From Mytilus californianus (lineage: Eukaryota > Mollusca > Bivalvia > Mytilida > Mytilidae), in the NCBI RefSeq assembly GCF_021869535.1, contig NW_026262668.1:70453558-70517557 (forward strand): a DNA stretch of 64,000 nt. The letters are read 5' to 3'. Positions 62,801 to 64,000 of this stretch are shown here, piece after piece. The notes under the pieces were generated by a model. It did no database searches, was not told the DNA's origin, and was given only the letters and a program-made list of their open reading frames with translations. Made by a program: the position numbers and the translations under genes. How positions within the stretch are numbered: position 1 is the first letter of the stretch; the number at the start of each line of letters is the position of its first letter.

Positions 62801-62863
62801 TCACACTAAAGAATAAAATGCGCATCACCCAACAGGATTGGCTGCTTCTTTTTCCGAAAAAAG
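50803..62863 (+). CDS. Receptor-like protein: signal peptide, Cys-rich ectodomain, TM helix, DZIP3-like HEPN (3'-partial)
   Basis: Exons 50803-50841, 51216-51384, 53579-53884, 54777-54855, 56976-57046, 57740-57796, 59249-59332 and 62654-62863 join in one frame (338 whole codons). Residues 1-21 look like a signal peptide (MIRSLQICIVLFVV). Residues 22-226 form a secreted Cys-rich domain with 'RKDRMCKCDY', 'CYCIPSEEDCSC' and 'LSPDYTC', and N-glycosylation sequons at residues 38, 166, 208 and 211. Residues 227-247 are one TM helix. After a short Cys-containing linker, residues 270-338 resemble the start of the HEPN domain of DZIP3-like proteins ('RVKFD', 'NDLETVL', 'QQDWLLLFP'). The layout fits an expanded bivalve family I recall. 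A sensing or immune role is inference. The start could instead be the in-frame ATG at 50749. The rest of HEPN lies outside the window. Confidence 0.82.
51216..51384 (+). CDS. Gene 2 exon 2, first Cys-rich segment
   Basis: The acceptor 'ttactttaag' ends at 51215 and the donor 'gtacac' starts at 51385. It encodes 56 codons with Cys at residues 25, 39, 48 and 61 and patterns 'CPTASEW' and 'GYVEGCSKHDY'. Confidence 0.8.
52120..52560 (+). pseudogene. Penelope-like RT remnant in a gene 2 intron
   Basis: Frames broken by shifts and stops encode 'YFNLHLEIENEGRIRTKLYG' (the thumb-side region after the RT core) and later 'YGIAVSHMTIYMFHIS'. The order matches the same family as 59700-60710. The catalytic part is absent. 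Confidence 0.65.
53579..53884 (+). CDS. Gene 2 exon 3, main Cys-rich segment
   Basis: The acceptor 'cataatttag' ends at 53578. It encodes residues 71-171 plus split Gly and Asp codons, with ten Cys. The donor is most likely GC ('CCAG|gcaagt' at 53885). Reading on to the stop at 53956 would give a soluble form ending NKNYTCI. Confidence 0.85.
53885..54776 (+). other. GC-AG intron of gene 2
   Basis: The donor 'AG|GCAAGT' is the typical strong context for GC donors, and the acceptor 'ttttttttccag' is good. Splicing yields 'LSPDYTC', which matches the family pattern I know, whereas the unspliced reading 'LSPGKYC' ends at a stop soon after. Confidence 0.7.
54777..54855 (+). CDS. Gene 2 exon 4
   Basis: 79 nt; the acceptor ends at 54776 and the donor 'gtaagt' starts at 54856. 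It encodes YTCIHQAEFFDRTVNNLMCS and PIQHM. Phases agree on both sides. Confidence 0.75.
54990..56100 (-). pseudogene. LINE-type retrotransposon remnant in gene 2 intron 4
   Basis: On the - strand I read 'VDFEKTFNTMPRAIL' (the 'DFEKAFD' RT motif), 'NIAKAVGPYNFP' upstream, and further upstream a Lys-rich stretch typical of the region before LINE RT. Several stops and shifts are present. It is a different class from the Penelope-like pieces. Confidence 0.55.
56976..57046 (+). CDS. Gene 2 exon 5, juxtamembrane ectodomain
   Basis: 71 nt; acceptor 'taatttttcag', donor 'gtaagt'. It encodes DEVTEFYISNSTNYTEIVTR then LYK, with two overlapping-region N-glycosylation sequons. Confidence 0.72.
57310..57480 (-). 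repeat. Degraded dispersed repeat in a gene 2 intron
   Basis: 'atgttgtatgatttccaatg' and 'atgagcaaaaaccatacc' match the mussel-type superfamily at low similarity. Confidence 0.45.
57740..57796 (+). CDS. Gene 2 exon 6, first half of the TM helix
   Basis: 57 nt; acceptor 'ttttgttttcag', donor 'gtgagt'. It encodes SERTFQIVAVISSIAITT. The hydrophobic run continues in exon 7 without a break. Confidence 0.75.
59249..59332 (+). CDS. Gene 2 exon 7, rest of the TM helix and cytoplasmic linker
   Basis: 84 nt; acceptor 'tttcttttcag', donor 'gtaagt'. It encodes LIILLATKGKW, a stop-transfer Lys/Trp, then a linker with four Cys ('CIVACRKC'). It joins to exon 8 in phase 1. Confidence 0.73.
59700..60710 (+). 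pseudogene. Penelope-like RT remnant in gene 2 intron 7
   Basis: A broken frame encodes 'FVTFGGRVFQKTIGIPM' then 'LLADFFLYSYEADF', later 'CSHESY'-like debris, and a 3' tail with 'aatcccgtcctcttttcctc' and 'gttcgtgttgctcagtcc'. Frameshifts and stops are frequent, so it is dead. It is the longest copy of this family in the window. Confidence 0.75.
60720..60993. mobile_element. piggyBac-like MITE, 274 bp, TTAA target
   Basis: The termini ggtggtacctaacac and gtgttgggtaccacc are inverted with one mismatch, and TTAA lies directly outside each end (60716-60719 and 60994-60997). TTAA duplication is the hallmark of piggyBac-type insertion. No coding capacity. Confidence 0.75.
61870..62010 (-). repeat. 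Penelope-like element 3' tail, reversed
   Basis: 'cgaaagggtaagcaaatcct' then 'gctccacatgtgttgc' is the reverse of the tail motif 'gagcaggatctgcttaccc' at 60550. Confidence 0.5.
62654..62863 (+). CDS. Gene 2 exon 8, N-terminal part of the HEPN domain
   Basis: 210 nt; acceptor 'ctatcttttcag' and donor 'gtaagt'. It encodes LITEDECNYLKTVHLLHSVA through QDWLLLFPKK. The 'LFP' followed by a splice is typical of DZIP3-like HEPN domains as I recall them. The ORF beyond 62863 runs into an intron and a dispersed repeat. Confidence 0.8.
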
Positions 62864-62979
62864 GTAAGTGTAAGGTTTTTGTAAATAATTATTTTGGAGA
62901 ATTCACTTTATTTTTAACACATATAATTGATACTAATACAATGTTTCACAAGTCACCAGATCTTAAAAAAAACAAATTA

Positions 62980-63081
62980 AAAACAATGAGATGTGGTATG
63001 AACGTCAAAGAGAAAACTTTCCACCATAGTCTAAATGATGTTGATGTAAGGAACCATAGATCACCGTACGGTCTAACTTAG
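62980..63081 (-). repeat. Degraded dispersed repeat just after exon 8
   Basis: 'gagatgtggtatgaacgtca' through 'agatcaccgtacggtctaac' belongs to the mussel-type superfamily. It explains the C-terminal tail of the long ORF there. Confidence 0.55.
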
Positions 63082-64000
63082 CTTATTCAAGGCGATAAGA
63101 GTTAAATAGAACAGTTGTAATATGTTATTTTCAGAATAAAAACCATAGAAAATGCTAACCTGCCTCAGGGAACACTTTTGCGGGATTTTGTTTATTATTA
63201 AAAAATGTTTTCAAATCAGTCATTTAGGGGCCAATAAGGTCGTATTAAACGATCAGAGAAAATATGAGAGTACCGGCGTTCAAACCTCGTAAATCTTAGT
63301 AACAATTAATATTTTCCAATTAACCATTTTTTTTTATCCATGTAAATCTACCGGTATGGTGTTTGAAATGTCTCCCACAATTTATTATTACTGCCTTCAA
63401 ACATACCCTATATGTACCCATCTTCAGGAGTTTTGCCTTTTAAATAACAACCCTAAAAATGTGGTGTGTCAGCTTTAATCATAAGTTATTGGTAATATAA
63501 ATTACCAATAAGTACATGTATATTGTTACTCCTTTTCGACTACAAATACGAATAAAACAGATAAAATATTTGGGGCGACTAAGAAAAATAAAAAAAATAT
63601 ATACTTTTATGAATCATTTGTGTTATTGATTAAATAACTGGTTTCGGCCATTTCCCAATCTACCAGAAACTCCAACTATTGCCTTATGTGTCGGAAATTG
63701 AAGCCGAATTGTTACCATGAATTTACAGCATTTAGAAGCACAATTATACGTTCAACTGTGACTCGGTATGCCGTTATGAGTTAACTGTGTTTCCTAAACC
63801 TTCTCTTTGAATGTTCCAGCTTTCGGGTTAATTGCTGCTTGATGTAAGACGTGACAACATGATAACGGATTAAATATATTTTATATGCTATACCCGGTAA
63901 ATACATTGTGGCCGAGAAAGCCAATAGTTAAATAAATGCGTTCAATTTTTGAATCGCATGTATAAAATCTCATCAAAATCACAAAATTAGAGAATATCAA
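63082..64000. other. Right edge, intron of gene 2
   Basis: No HEPN continuation exon was found before the window ends. An acceptor-like site at 63121-63134 would give a stop after one codon. Confidence 0.4.

Overview
The window looks like nuclear DNA of a marine bivalve, most likely a mussel (Mytilus-like). It is AT-rich and its genes are split by GT-AG introns. It is crowded with dispersed repeats that I recognise by eye as typical of mussel genomes: short elements sharing 'tggtatgagtgccaatgag', hairpin-capped elements carrying about 120-190 bp tandem units, and decayed reverse-transcriptase fragments of one Penelope-like family. No CRISPR array, rRNA, tRNA or bacterial-type gene was seen. 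All identifications come from reading the sequence; no database was searched.

Two multi-exon genes can be assembled, both on the + strand. Gene 1 (425-9718) is the 3' part of a gene whose upstream exons lie outside the window. Six exons encode 984 visible residues: a long Ser/Lys/Asn-rich, probably disordered scaffold, a very basic stretch, and one C-terminal PDZ domain of Par-6-like type. Gene 2 (50803-62863, continuing past the right edge) has eight exons. They encode a signal peptide, a cysteine-rich ectodomain, one transmembrane helix and the start of a DZIP3-like HEPN domain. This is a membrane-receptor layout that I associate with an expanded bivalve-specific family, possibly immune. 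One of its introns appears to use a GC donor.

Layout: 1-9.7 kb, gene 1 with a nested repeat in its first visible intron; 9.7-50.6 kb, an intergenic stretch with no supported gene, made largely of mobile DNA; 50.8-64 kb, gene 2 with LINE and Penelope-like remnants and a piggyBac-like MITE in its introns. The intergenic stretch holds an inverted pair of dispersed-repeat copies (11.06-12.01 and 18.53-19.39 kb), a 2.4 kb inverted-repeat element (12.99-15.38 kb), a run of satellite-bearing elements (17.6-26.3 kb), RT remnants, a 2.0 kb element with 41-bp terminal inverted repeats (32.4-34.4 kb), and a 5.75 kb fold-back structure (44.86-50.62 kb) that ends about 185 bp before the start codon of gene 2.

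The points most worth following up are the receptor-HEPN gene; the exact 147-bp period of one repeat family and its self-nested insertion; two related 31-35 bp palindromic micro-insertions; a repeat copy that seems to carry its parent's flanking DNA; and the fold-back structure beside the receptor gene.
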